Assembly (NCBI GenBank): GCA_963971575.1
Contig: OZ020618.1
Span: 3,102,501-3,166,500, forward strand
Length of the DNA stretch: 64,000 nucleotides
Direction: 5' to 3'
From: Liopterus haemorrhoidalis
Lineage: Eukaryota; Arthropoda; Insecta; Coleoptera; Dytiscidae
Of this stretch, positions 44,146 through 54,730 are shown piece by piece (positions within the stretch are counted from its first letter, which is position 1; the number at the start of each line of letters is the position of its first letter). Under the pieces are notes generated by a model. It did not search any database. It had not been told where the DNA came from and was given only the letters and a program-made list of their open reading frames with translations. Position numbers and translations under genes: made by a program.

Positions 44146-44624
44146 TTTTTTATATAAGATATGTTTACTACTTCAAAATAAATATTTCTATACCTAATAA
44201 TCCAAATTCAAATAATTTACACGACAGTTCTTTTTGACATTGTTTACAGAAGGAAATGCATATTTTGTTGTCACGGATGTTGTTTATTTAATTTCGAAGT
44301 GGACATGGAAACGATGGTTTATCTGGAGATAACATATATTAAGTGAGAAATCGAAGTGTCATGTTGCTTGGCCTGTGTTGGATAATAGAAAAGATACATG
44401 AGTTTTGACACATTTCATCTAAAGCTATTTGAGAGAGATACAATTTTGTAACACAATCAAAATGTCAGAATTCAATATTACAAAGCCTGTTAGATCTTCA
44501 GTTTGTTTATGTTATGTTGACAACTCCAACAAAGCATAACGCATAGATTTAACCGTTCACACACGTTCATATAATTTTGTTATACGTCTCCTTAGATTTA
44601 CATGTTAATTTAACTGCCACTATA
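44146..44624. other. gap, nothing recognised
   Basis: No supported feature. Confidence 0.4.
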
Positions 44625-45279
44625 AACATACGACACTATTGAGAAACAAAATGCTTCCAAAGCAATATATAGAGATTTTAACAAGGTATATTTTAGACGG
44701 GCTTTTTAGAATCAAGCAGGAAGATGATTATTCTAGTTTAAAAGATATAAGAGCTGGAGTTCCACAAGGAAGTGTCCTTGGACCTATTCTCTATTTACTC
44801 TATACCAGTGACTTGCATACTCCGGTAGATACGAATATAGCTACATTCGTAGATAATACTGGTCTCCTTGAAGTTGAGCAGGATCAAAATATGTGCGAAA
44901 ACTCCAAACGGCCAGCAATTCTGTAGTTAACTGGATCAAACAATGAAGGATTAAGATCAACGAACTAAGGTCTATCCATGTGAATTTTACCAATACAAAA
45001 ATGACAGAACCTCTTTCTCTGAGAATCAACGGAATGGCTGTACCTCATGAGCTGAATGCAAAGTATCATGGCATGACTCTTGATGCCACGTTGCGTTGGA
45101 GAGTACACGTTAAAACTAAACAAGCTGAATTAGGATTGAAATATAGTACTGCTGGCTCTTTGACAGAAACTCCAAACTGTCTGTACATAATAAATTATTA
45201 ATCTACAACCAGGTCTTAAAACCTGTGTGGTTTTACGATATCCAATTATGGGATACGCCAGTGATAGCAACATTATGTC
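44625..45279 (+). pseudogene. jockey-like LINE reverse transcriptase, 5' part (split by BEL)
   Basis: From about 44639 the plus strand encodes jockey-type reverse transcriptase: RAGVPQGSVLGPILYLLYTS (box 4), then TFVDNTGLLE in place of the catalytic F-A-D-D-T, so the second catalytic aspartate is asparagine. After a shift come NFTNTKMTEPLSLRINGM, AKYHGMTLDATLRWRVHVK and the start of the 'LYNQ.LKP.W.Y.IQLW' block. The frame is interrupted at 45279 by the BEL element. The remainder continues at 53625. Several stops pre-date the insertion. Confidence 0.85.
45275..45279. repeat. BEL target-site duplication, left
   Basis: ATGTC immediately precedes the left LTR and is repeated at 53625-53629. Five bases is the usual BEL/Pao duplication length. 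Confidence 0.85.
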
Positions 45280-46454
45280 TGTGGCGCCCGTTGCGCTGGT
45301 TTCGTAGGAGAGACGCAGGCGTCGCGGCGTCACATAGGTCTACGACTAAGATCGTAGGACCCGCCACACGTGGTGACCAATAAACGGTTCTGCTGATAAA
45401 TTTGTGATGTGCGGATTTAACCTGCAGCAGAATTGCAGGTAAATCGTTGAAAAAAGGGGGCGCGTTACTTCAGAGCAGAGTTATACTCACAAACAAAAAA
45501 AAGGACAGGCAGGGTTCAGACGTATTTCACTCCAAGGGGTTATGCTTGGAGACTTATTACATATGGTTTGGTTTTCCCTGGGAGTAGAGGTATTCGAAGG
45601 GGCCCACACAGTGGTTCTGGAGGAGTAATAACACAATTCTGTCCTCTTGAATCCCTACTCAGCCGTTGAAATCGTAGAACTGCTCTGAGTAACACGAAAA
45701 ATTATTTTGAATAATTTTTATTCAACAAACAAAAATTAATTGGGGAAAATGTAGCGGAAAATAGTATAAATAAAGTTTTTACAAATATATGTTTCTCCCC
45801 GACACAACCAGATACATTGGGGTGAGAAACTATACACCAATTAATATTCAATTACAATTTTCAAAATCTAAATTAACAAGTGGCACAAATAACAATGTGC
45901 GCACGCACAGGTACTGAACTGTGCGGCGCGTCAAAATACAATGAAAATATTAATTGAAATGTGTACTCACGCGTTCCGTATGAAAATACGGAAAAATACT
46001 TAGCGTGGAGTACAGATACAGAAGTTGGCTTCAGTTATCCACAATCGGACTCTACAATATCCTGGTGGAATCGCCGATGTCGGTTGATTACTGGCCCAAC
46101 TTCTGGAGTGGTCTAATATCAAAATAACTCTTCTTGACGCGATCCAAAACGGGGGTTTTTTCCTTGTAAAAACGTAGATCCCGAAGGTGGTCAAGCACAA
46201 ATTCTAGTTTACCAAATAGCTCGCAGCCTCGTCTTGGTAAACTCGAAACACAGTATATTGATATTATGCAAAAAACTCAAAAGACGTCTGTTCTCGATGA
46301 AAGACAATCGAGTAGTCGCCGTCTCAGACAGAATTATACAAGATTCTAGCGGTTCATACAATGAACGCTAGAATTGTATATGAAAAATAAGAATTCATAA
46401 AAATTACCAAAAGCGGTAATTTTGAATAGTTTTGCGACTCAAGTGGTCGCAACA
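45280..46454 (-). repeat. BEL/Pao 3' LTR
   Basis: 1175 bp, by eye identical to 52450-53624 at a constant offset of 7170 bp. On the element's strand it starts TGTTGCGACC and ends GGGCGCCACA (TG...CA). A possible AATAAA lies at 45722-45717 on the minus strand. Short frames inside (for example 46000-46200) occur in both LTRs and are not genes. Confidence 0.95.
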
Positions 46455-46475
46455 TACCGCCGGCCAAAACGTATG
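46455..46475 (-). promoter_or_regulatory. BEL polypurine-tract region
   Basis: On the element's strand GGCCGGCGGTA directly precedes the 3' LTR, a purine/G-rich end like that of other BEL/Pao elements. This is the expected plus-strand priming site. Confidence 0.55.
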
Positions 46476-46524
46476 TTTTTAGCTCAGGGCAGCAAAATGG
46501 TTAACAACAAGGATCTACACAGGT

Positions 46525-49500
46525 TCATTGCAACGGTTGAACCGGGTCAATCGGTAAAGGGGCCAGTTTCACGACTGGTCTTACAAGTTCGCCTCGATTG
46601 GTTTTTACAGTGGCCACTCGTACCACGTTGTCTTTCCCGGGTGATACCTTTATAATTCGGCCCAACTTCCACTGCAATGGAGGTAGAAAGTTGTCTTTGA
46701 TCAAGACAAGTTGGCCGACTTCTAAATTCCGGGCTGGTTTGTGCCATTTTGAGCGTAACTGGAGAGTGTTCAGATATTCTTGTGACCAACGACGCCAGAA
46801 TTCTTGAGATACCCTCTGGACCCGTTTCCATCGAATCAAGTGAGCTTGGGGATCGGTCTCCACGCTGGGTTCGGGTAGTGTTACTCCTGGTTCCATGGTG
46901 AGGAAGTGACTTGGTGTAAGAACGCTGCAGTCATCAGGGCTTGAAGACATTGGGGTCAGCGGTCTAGAGTTCAGGATAGCTTCGATCTGGCAGAGCACAG
47001 TAATCATCTCTTCATAGGTGAGAACCTGTTCGCCGATGACTCTGGCCAAGTGGAACTTCACTGATTTGATTGCTGCTTCCCACAATCCTCCAAAATGAGG
47101 TGCAGAGGGAGGATTAATGTGCCACTGAATACCGTCTTCAGCTAATTGATTTATTAAAAATTCATTAAATCCCGATGACGCGACAAACTTTTGTAATTCG
47201 GAGAAGTGTGATTTTGCTCCTATGTAGTTTGTGCCGCCGTCGCTGTAGACGTGAGACACACGGCCTCTTCTTGATATAAACCGCCGAAAAGCTTGTAGAA
47301 AAGTCTGTGTGGATAAATCTGACACCAGCTCCAAATGGACGGCCTTGGTAGCAAAGCAAATGAATAGACATAGATAAGCTTTGTGACAGCGGTATCCTCT
47401 GCCTGCATATGGCGTTATCATAAATGGACCACCATAGTCCGTACCAGTGACCTCAAATGGTTTTTGCGGTGTGACTCGATGCTGCGGTAAATCTCCCATC
47501 ATGGGATTCTGAAAAGTGGGTCTATTTCTGAAGCAGGTAACGCATTTTCTGCACAAGCTTCTAATCATGTTCCGCGCCCCTATAATCCAGAAGGTGCGTT
47601 CCACAATAGACTGGACTGTTCTGGGGGAAGCGTGCAGGTACTTCTCATGGTAGTGTCTTACCATGAGACTTGTGAATGAATGTTTTGATGGTAACAGACA
47701 GGGGTGATTGTGGGTGAACGGACGTTCAGAATGTCTTATCCGTCCACCAACTCTAATAATACGGGACCGGTCCAGGAACGGATCTAACTGCCTCAGAGAG
47801 GAGCTGACCGACTTATTATCAGTAAGTTTTGCCAAAAGGTCTGGAAATGTCTCCTGCTGCACCAATTTGATCAGTTGTACTCTGGCGTGTTGCATTTCGT
47901 CAACAGTACAGACTCCTGTTTTCCTGTGAGCACCAGGACGACAGTTTGCAGAAAATCTGATGCAAAGAGCTGTCACTCTTATCAGCTTAGGGTATGATGA
48001 AAATCTACTAAATACCTCGTCTTCTTCTGGGGTCGCCTGAACTAGGGAAACAACAATCTTTGCTTCGGCGCTCACAGGCTCCTCTAACGTGGAGGTGTCA
48101 GTTATAGAATGCAGGGGCCAGTCTGAGGTGGGCATCTGCAGCCAACCGGGCCCTGACCACCACAATGGATGAGACGGGAGTTCGTGAGGCCATAATCCAC
48201 GAGACGCACAATCAGCAGGGTTGTCTTGCGAACGTATGTGGTACCAATCTGAGCCCTGAGTGTGTTCGTTAATTTCTGACACTCGGTTTGCCACGAATGT
48301 TTTCCAGCGATGTGGAGGGGACTGGATCCATGCAAGAGCAACGGTGGAATCCGTCCATAAAAATGTACGGCTCACAGCAAGGTTCAGTGAGTCGTTGACA
48401 AAGCTCACAAGTTGAGCAAGCAATAGAGCTGCGCAGAGCTCGAGTCTAGGTAATGACACTTGCTTCACAGGAGCTACTTTAGACTTGGCCATAACCAAGG
48501 ATATTTTGATTTCGTCACTAGCCTGACTGCGTATATAGACAACGGCAGCATATCCCTTTTCGGATGCATCACAGAAACCTAATAAATCGTTGGTAACTTG
48601 CCTGGTTGGGATCCATCGGGGGATTTGGACTTCACTGATACTGGGCAAATGAGATTTGAACTCTATCCATCTGTTTCCAACTGATGGCGGGAGTGGTACA
48701 TCCCAATCTAGTCCACGCTTCCAGAGTTCTTGAATCAGCATTTTCGGCACAATAGTGATGGGTGATAACCATCCTAAAGGGTCGAAGATTCTGGCAGCTT
48801 CAGACAGAAGTTGCCTTTTAGAAATGGTTGACTCCGGCAAGTTGATTTGGTACCTGAATGAATCTGAGGTGGGGTTCCACATCAGCCCTAAAATCTTGAT
48901 GGTGTGATCCCGATCGAGATTTAATGAGTGACCAGTAAGTTTATGATCATCAGGGACGTCTTGGAGGACTTCACCTGAGTTGCTGGACCATTTGCGCAGT
49001 TCCATACCTGCCTTGGCTAACAGACTGACTAGCTGAGCCTTTAGATGGAGCGCACCTTGAATGCTTTGAGCCCCAGTGATAATATCGTCAACGAACGTAT
49101 CATCTGTTAAGGCGATTGCGGCTAGAGGGAAGGTCTCACCTTCATCTTTAACTAGCTGTCGTAGCGTTCTGATAGCTAGGTAGGGTGCGCTTGTGGTTCC
49201 ATACGTTACCGTGTTAAGTCGGTAGACTCGAGGTGTCGTCGACAGGTTGAAATCCCATAAAATACGTTGATACTGGCAGTGATTGGGTTGAACAAGCACC
49301 TGGCGAAACATCTGACGGATGTCAGCAGTCAGGATGATAGGATGCAGGCGTTGTCGCATTACAACTTGAGCCAAGTCAGATTGTAATGGAGGGCCTGGTA
49401 ATAGGGTATCGTTTAGAGATACTCCATTCGATGAAGGCTTGGACGCGTTGAACACTACACGTAGTTTCAACTCAGGTCCAACATACTTTATTACCGGGTG

Positions 49501-51744
49501 ATGAGGTATAAAGTAACCATCTTCTCTCAGGATGGGTTTGTATTTTAATTGGGTCATATGCCCGGATTCAAGATAATCCTGCATGAATGTCATGTACTCT
49601 TCACAAAGAGTAGGATTGTTGTTGAGTCTGGTGCGCAGCGACTGATAGCAGGCATTAGCGGATCCAAAGGATCGGCCTAACTCAACGGTCTCGTTCTTGA
49701 ACAGGAGCGGTACTACATAGCGGCCATCAGGAGTGCGTGAATGCTGTTCATCAAACAACCTCTCCGCTTGGAGTTCCTCCAGTGTCTGAACGGGTTTATA
49801 CGGAATTTCCTCTAGCTCCCAGAACCGTCGTAGCGTTTGAGACAGTTCGTCGTCCACCGAAATGTGGAGAGAGTTGAGATTCCGGTTGCGGCCCTTCATA
49901 GGGCCCGAAATGACATAGCCTAGTGCAGTGTCAACTGCATAGGGCCCCTCTGGTAGTTTAATCGACTTGTGTTTTACCAGAGAAAAGTAGATGTCAGCGC
50001 CCAACAATATTTCAATTGGACCTGGCTCGTTGTAGTGTGGATCAGCTAAGTAGACCCCATTTAGTTCCTTGGAAGTAAATGGACGAAACTTCTGACCTGG
50101 TAAGTAAGCTGCAATGTTCTTGACTACAAGTGCAGCCACTTTGTAACGTCCTAAACTTTTGCGCGAGCGGAAAGGGCATGTAACGACTCCCGACACCGCC
50201 TTAACTTGAACGTTGGACACGCCACTGATGGAGAGGGTTGTTGGCTGCAGATCCAAACCTAATTTGACACTGCAACATTCAGACATCAAACTAGCTTGGC
50301 TACCACTGTCCAAAAGGGCTCTGATTGGTCTCCATTTCCCACAAGAGTCTTGTACGTGGATAAGCGCAGTACTCAACAGAACCCGTGAGACATTAGAGCT
50401 ACGATTGGTTCTGACATTATGCGTTATCAACACTTGCGAATTGGAGGAAACATTATGATTCCGACTGGATCCAGGTTGCGCTGGCTGATGACTGGAATCT
50501 TTTCTAGTACCGTCGGGTTCGTCTAGATGGATCAGCGTATGATGGCGCTGATGACAGAGTCTACAACTCCCTTTAGACAGGCAATTCGCTGAGGAATGAC
50601 TGGAGCCCAAACAATTGTAACAATGGTTGTTACTTTTAATCAGTTGGTGCCGCTGTAAAGGGTTTAGTTTCCGAAACTGAGGACATGAATACAAAGGATG
50701 CTGTTCCTTGCATTTTATACACGGAGGTGTATATGTTTGAGTGCTAAAAGCAGCCGCGTACTTTCTTACTGGTTTTGGTATAGAGGGTTTCCGTGTAATT
50801 TGTGTTGAATTAATGGATGAGTTCCCTACTGAACGGAGGGTCTGCCATTGCTGAGAATTAACGAACTCTTCCAGAAACGTAAGCAATGTCTCGACGTCGG
50901 GTAACTCGTCGTTGTCAAGCCGTTTCTCGAATCGGTTGCGTACATTGGTGTCTAATTTGAAAGAGAGTAAGACGGCAAGAATCTTACTCCACTGTTCTAC
51001 TGGTTCATCAATAGCTCGTAGAGAAGCTAGATGTCCCCTTACCTTAGAAACAAAGGTATTTACACTGTCGTAAGATGTGCTGTCGAGTTTGGGTGTGTTG
51101 ATAATACCTTCTACATGGAGCATCGCAATGAGACGTCTGCGTTTATACTTTTGAGTTAGAGTGGCTAACGCCGCCGTGTAGTTCGCGTCAGTCAACTTAA
51201 AGTCCTTGATGGCAGCAAGGGCTGGGCCAAGTAGGAAAGATTTAAGGTATTGTAACTTTTGCACGGGTGTTAGCGTTTCCATGGAGTCAACTGAACTCAT
51301 GAAAAGGTCATAAAACGACTGCCAGTTGGCGAGATCTCCATCGAAGGGCTGAATGTTGAATTCAGGGAGTTTAGTCTGATTCATAATCGTTTGATTCAGG
51401 ACTTGGAATGCAGTATCATGGGTGTCAGAGACGTTCATAGGATGCCTCTCCTCTTTTACAAATGGTGGCTGCTTACTAGTAACTATAAGGCGATCAAATT
51501 GGGTCATAACTTCATCGTACTCGCTGAGCAAGGCTTCTTGCATTCTCTCGTTCTCGGGTAAGGCTAGCAATTTCATTTGACATTCTTCAAACGCTTCAAT
51601 TTTCGATGTTAAATGTTCAAATTGGGCTTGTACAAGAGGAATGTCATCTGGGGCGCTTGAAGCTTGTGATATCGATTTATTTAATCGAGTAATGAACCTC
51701 GTACACAGCAATTTCTTCGAGTTTAATTGGTTAATGTTTGCCAT
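46525..51744 (-). CDS. BEL/Pao gag-pol polyprotein, intact
   Basis: A single frame of 1739 codons encodes the whole Gag-Pol. I start it at the ATG at 51744, whose context CTCACCATGG is a strong eukaryotic start; the longer frame only adds a TTG. Residues about 128-274 match the Gag DUF1759 region. A CCHC knuckle, CYNCLGSSHSSANC, lies at 375-388 with further Cys/His pairs around it. The aspartic protease has LLDSGS (Asp at 479). Reverse transcriptase shows LTADIRQMF (808) and FVDD (884-887). RNase H has FCDAS (1059), PRLEL (1102) and WTDS (1132). Integrase has an HHCC motif (about 1366-1404) and catalytic D1436, D1502 and E1556. A DUF5641-type domain ends the protein. All catalytic residues are present and there is no stop or frameshift, so this copy may be competent. 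It makes the particle and copies the element by reverse transcription. No env is seen. Confidence 0.95.
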   Translation of the reverse strand: MANINQLNSKKLLCTRFITRLNKSISQASSAPDDIPLVQAQFEHLTSKIEAFEECQMKLLALPENERMQEALLSEYDEVMTQFDRLIVTSKQPPFVKEERHPMNVSDTHDTAFQVLNQTIMNQTKLPEFNIQPFDGDLANWQSFYDLFMSSVDSMETLTPVQKLQYLKSFLLGPALAAIKDFKLTDANYTAALATLTQKYKRRRLIAMLHVEGIINTPKLDSTSYDSVNTFVSKVRGHLASLRAIDEPVEQWSKILAVLLSFKLDTNVRNRFEKRLDNDELPDVETLLTFLEEFVNSQQWQTLRSVGNSSINSTQITRKPSIPKPVRKYAAAFSTQTYTPPCIKCKEQHPLYSCPQFRKLNPLQRHQLIKSNNHCYNCLGSSHSSANCLSKGSCRLCHQRHHTLIHLDEPDGTRKDSSHQPAQPGSSRNHNVSSNSQVLITHNVRTNRSSNVSRVLLSTALIHVQDSCGKWRPIRALLDSGSQASLMSECCSVKLGLDLQPTTLSISGVSNVQVKAVSGVVTCPFRSRKSLGRYKVAALVVKNIAAYLPGQKFRPFTSKELNGVYLADPHYNEPGPIEILLGADIYFSLVKHKSIKLPEGPYAVDTALGYVISGPMKGRNRNLNSLHISVDDELSQTLRRFWELEEIPYKPVQTLEELQAERLFDEQHSRTPDGRYVVPLLFKNETVELGRSFGSANACYQSLRTRLNNNPTLCEEYMTFMQDYLESGHMTQLKYKPILREDGYFIPHHPVIKYVGPELKLRVVFNASKPSSNGVSLNDTLLPGPPLQSDLAQVVMRQRLHPIILTADIRQMFRQVLVQPNHCQYQRILWDFNLSTTPRVYRLNTVTYGTTSAPYLAIRTLRQLVKDEGETFPLAAIALTDDTFVDDIITGAQSIQGALHLKAQLVSLLAKAGMELRKWSSNSGEVLQDVPDDHKLTGHSLNLDRDHTIKILGLMWNPTSDSFRYQINLPESTISKRQLLSEAARIFDPLGWLSPITIVPKMLIQELWKRGLDWDVPLPPSVGNRWIEFKSHLPSISEVQIPRWIPTRQVTNDLLGFCDASEKGYAAVVYIRSQASDEIKISLVMAKSKVAPVKQVSLPRLELCAALLLAQLVSFVNDSLNLAVSRTFLWTDSTVALAWIQSPPHRWKTFVANRVSEINEHTQGSDWYHIRSQDNPADCASRGLWPHELPSHPLWWSGPGWLQMPTSDWPLHSITDTSTLEEPVSAEAKIVVSLVQATPEEDEVFSRFSSYPKLIRVTALCIRFSANCRPGAHRKTGVCTVDEMQHARVQLIKLVQQETFPDLLAKLTDNKSVSSSLRQLDPFLDRSRIIRVGGRIRHSERPFTHNHPCLLPSKHSFTSLMVRHYHEKYLHASPRTVQSIVERTFWIIGARNMIRSLCRKCVTCFRNRPTFQNPMMGDLPQHRVTPQKPFEVTGTDYGGPFMITPYAGRGYRCHKAYLCLFICFATKAVHLELVSDLSTQTFLQAFRRFISRRGRVSHVYSDGGTNYIGAKSHFSELQKFVASSGFNEFLINQLAEDGIQWHINPPSAPHFGGLWEAAIKSVKFHLARVIGEQVLTYEEMITVLCQIEAILNSRPLTPMSSSPDDCSVLTPSHFLTMEPGVTLPEPSVETDPQAHLIRWKRVQRVSQEFWRRWSQEYLNTLQLRSKWHKPARNLEVGQLVLIKDNFLPPLQWKLGRIIKVSPGKDNVVRVATVKTNRGELVRPVVKLAPLPIDPVQPLQ

Positions 51745-52449
51745 GGTGAGGTGTGTTGACAATCTGGATAGGTACGATAGAGTTGTAGGCTCAATCGTAA
51801 AGGCGATTTAGTAATATGTACGTTAATAATTGCGGGCCTTGTAGAATACGCCGCCGGCCGTGGCGGACAGTATAAATGCTCAGAGGAGGTTACAACGTAA
51901 CTAGAGTAACGGTAATCGAAATTCGGTATACTAAAATCCTAAACGAGGATTAGCGGACGTCCTGAGGGCACGTAGTAAATTTGAATAGCAATACGTCACT
52001 CAGGCGATGACGTAGAATTCAAAAATCAAAATTTCAAAAATCGGTCAAAAATCGGACTTCGAAAAAAATCGGAAAATCCAGAAATTTGACTTTCAAAAAG
52101 TCAGTGCAGACCGAGAGCGCACTATATAGTCGAGCCGTTCAAAATCAAAAATTTCAAAAATGCCAACAATCGGACTTCAAGAAAAGTCGGACAATTGTGA
52201 TTCGGAATATAAAATTCGTGAAATATAAATATATATTGCGTTAAGCAAATCTGAAAATGAAGCTTAAATGCGATTCTGAAAAACCGCGTTAAGCGAATTC
52301 CTAAAATCCGCGTTATGTGAATCCAACAAAAAACTCGTTAATTTGATCAGAAAAAGCTCGTAATTGGATCCGGCTACTTGGTGGATCATAAACTGTGGAT
52401 TCGGCGCGCTGATTCGGCCAAAATAAATCCGGCTCGAAGGACCAGAAAA
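51745..52449 (-). other. BEL 5' leader
   Basis: About 700 bp between the 5' LTR and the start codon. It contains repeated TTTTGAAATTTTTGA-type and CCGATTTTT blocks (51990-52200). Upstream short frames exist on the element strand but show no motif. Confidence 0.7.
52427..52444 (-). promoter_or_regulatory. BEL primer-binding site (tRNA-Tyr)
   Basis: The plus strand here, ATCCGGCTCGAAGGACCA, equals the 3' end of eukaryotic tRNA-Tyr including CCA. The element's own strand therefore carries its 18-nt complement, five bases from the 5' LTR. The tRNA identity is from memory of the conserved sequence. Confidence 0.8.
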
Positions 52450-53624
52450 TGTGGCGCCCGTTGCGCTGGTTTCGTAGGAGAGACGCAGGCGTCGCGGCGT
52501 CACATAGGTCTACGACTAAGATCGTAGGACCCGCCACACGTGGTGACCAATAAACGGTTCTGCTGATAAATTTGTGATGTGCGGATTTAACCTGCAGCAG
52601 AATTGCAGGTAAATCGTTGAAAAAAGGGGGCGCGTTACTTCAGAGCAGAGTTATACTCACAAACAAAAAAAAGGACAGGCAGGGTTCAGACGTATTTCAC
52701 TCCAAGGGGTTATGCTTGGAGACTTATTACATATGGTTTGGTTTTCCCTGGGAGTAGAGGTATTCGAAGGGGCCCACACAGTGGTTCTGGAGGAGTAATA
52801 ACACAATTCTGTCCTCTTGAATCCCTACTCAGCCGTTGAAATCGTAGAACTGCTCTGAGTAACACGAAAAATTATTTTGAATAATTTTTATTCAACAAAC
52901 AAAAATTAATTGGGGAAAATGTAGCGGAAAATAGTATAAATAAAGTTTTTACAAATATATGTTTCTCCCCGACACAACCAGATACATTGGGGTGAGAAAC
53001 TATACACCAATTAATATTCAATTACAATTTTCAAAATCTAAATTAACAAGTGGCACAAATAACAATGTGCGCACGCACAGGTACTGAACTGTGCGGCGCG
53101 TCAAAATACAATGAAAATATTAATTGAAATGTGTACTCACGCGTTCCGTATGAAAATACGGAAAAATACTTAGCGTGGAGTACAGATACAGAAGTTGGCT
53201 TCAGTTATCCACAATCGGACTCTACAATATCCTGGTGGAATCGCCGATGTCGGTTGATTACTGGCCCAACTTCTGGAGTGGTCTAATATCAAAATAACTC
53301 TTCTTGACGCGATCCAAAACGGGGGTTTTTTCCTTGTAAAAACGTAGATCCCGAAGGTGGTCAAGCACAAATTCTAGTTTACCAAATAGCTCGCAGCCTC
53401 GTCTTGGTAAACTCGAAACACAGTATATTGATATTATGCAAAAAACTCAAAAGACGTCTGTTCTCGATGAAAGACAATCGAGTAGTCGCCGTCTCAGACA
53501 GAATTATACAAGATTCTAGCGGTTCATACAATGAACGCTAGAATTGTATATGAAAAATAAGAATTCATAAAAATTACCAAAAGCGGTAATTTTGAATAGT
53601 TTTGCGACTCAAGTGGTCGCAACA
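52450..53624 (-). repeat. BEL/Pao 5' LTR
   Basis: 1175 bp, by eye identical to the 3' LTR at 45280-46454. It provides the promoter and transcription start on the minus strand. A TATA box could not be assigned with confidence. Confidence 0.95.
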
Positions 53625-53860
53625 ATGTCTATCCAAAAGTTCCAGAATAAAATATTGCGCAACATAATGAATGATTCTTGTTGTGTGCGCAATGCAGATT
53701 TTCATTGAGACCTTGGAATACCAACAGTAAAGGAAGAAATCAAAAGGTTTGCTGGTAAGCATGAAGCCAGGCTTCACCTTGTTGTCAACGCAAAAGTCTG
53801 CCTTTCTGGCTTCAAGTACAGCGTCTTATATAGAAAATTTCTTCTTTATTCTTTATTTCC
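53625..53860 (+). pseudogene. jockey-like LINE, 3' part (split by BEL)
   Basis: The first five bases are the duplicated ATGTC. The plus strand then reads MSIQKFQNKILRNIM, a C-V-R-N block, a stop and DLGIPTVKEEIKRFAGKHEA. This is the 'RFQ.K.LR.I..A.WY..N...H.DLGIPTV..EI.RFA..H..RL' end of jockey reverse transcriptase, in register with 44625-45279. Together the two pieces are one decayed LINE. Confidence 0.85.
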
Positions 53861-54225
53861 CCTAGGCCTTGCGGCGTTTAGGGCTGTAGCTACTACATTA
53901 GAATAGAAATAATCATAATAACAATAACATAATTTATGAATTTCTTGCTTCTTCATTCTTAGTCCGGTGTCCCTCTCTTACTTCCTATTCTCTTTTCGGC
54001 TTCCGTATCCGGTCTCCTTCCTTTTTGACTCCAGTTTTTCCTCCCCTTTTTCGTCTCATTTTCGCCACTTTTCCCTCTCTTCTTTCCTCTTCCTTTGCCT
54101 CTCTCTTCCTTACTGACTGTTTAATTTATTGTTTTTAATATGTAGTGTAGTCATTTAAATGGGCTGCGTTAGGCGCAAATAGCCTTTGTTGCTGTGCACC
54201 AAAAATTTTAACTAACTAACTAACT
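53861..54225 (+). mobile_element. LINE 3' tail ending in (AACT)n, copy 2
   Basis: The end (TGTAGTCATTTAAATGGGCT, CGCAAATAGCCTTTGTTGCT and AACTAACTAACT) repeats 38345-38470. The preceding pyrimidine-rich 53960-54115 reads on the minus strand as a lysine/arginine/glutamate-rich tract with no stable frame. Confidence 0.5.
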
Positions 54226-54480
54226 CTCTTCCTTACTGTTCTCAGTTTTGCCTTACCTCTCCGCATTCCTTCCTTCTTTTTTCAAGTACTCTAGCCCATC
54301 TTTCTCCGTTTCCTTCTTCACTCAACAGCTTCAACAGCTCCTTTATCTCTTCCTCCCATTTTATCATCTTTCCACACCTTTTTTGATAGATGTTTCAAGG
54401 ATTCTTTCTTTATATAAAAATTTTTATTTCCTTCTATATAATTTTAGAATATTCAGGTAACTCAATGTTCAAGATTCATC
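54226..54480. other. pyrimidine-rich stretch
   Basis: The minus strand reads a charged, glutamate/lysine-rich peptide (KMIKWEEEIKELLKLLSEEG), possibly a LINE coiled-coil remnant. The plus-strand frame at 54248-54460 is serine/phenylalanine-rich low complexity. Confidence 0.3.
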
Positions 54481-54609
54481 GTCCACTTCAAGGTTACTGC
54501 GTTTTTTGCAGGATCGTTTTCGTATTATTATGCTGACATTCTTGAACGTCAAACAAATCTTTAATTTTCATTCGCACCATTTTTCATCCCTCTCTCGTAG
54601 GATGCTATA

Positions 54610-54728
54610 CTAGTGTCGGCAAATCAGTGCAGTTACGTCACACGACGTAACAAACAATTGCATTGTTCCAAACAATACATTCGTTTGTTACGTATTGTGA
54701 CGTAACTGCACTGATTCGCCGACACTAG
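54610..54728. mobile_element. 119-bp palindromic MITE (CTAGTGTCGGC ends)
   Basis: CTAGTGTCGGCAAATCAGTG is mirrored by CACTGATTCGCCGACACTAG, and arms continue through CAGTTACGTCACA. TA flanks both sides. Tc1/mariner-like target; no coding sequence. Confidence 0.85.
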
Positions 54729-54730
54729 TA

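Larger units (their letters stand above)
45280..53624 (-). mobile_element. complete BEL/Pao LTR retrotransposon (8345 bp)
   Basis: LTR, primer site, leader, one gag-pol frame, polypurine tract and LTR are all present in order on the minus strand, flanked by the 5-bp duplication ATGTC. Identical LTRs imply a recent insertion. The target was a jockey-like LINE, whose reading frame resumes after the element. Confidence 0.95.

Noticed and set aside
46000..46200. 66-codon frame, repeated at 53170-53370
   Set aside because: It lies wholly within both LTRs and shows no domain. It is a repeat artefact.
51745..51762. TTG-initiated extension of the BEL polyprotein
   Set aside because: TTG is not a normal eukaryotic start. 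The ATG at 51744 has a near-ideal context (ACCATGG).
53960..54115. Lysine/arginine-rich coding region on the minus strand
   Set aside because: A purine-rich low-complexity tract with no stable frame. It cannot be separated from compositional bias.
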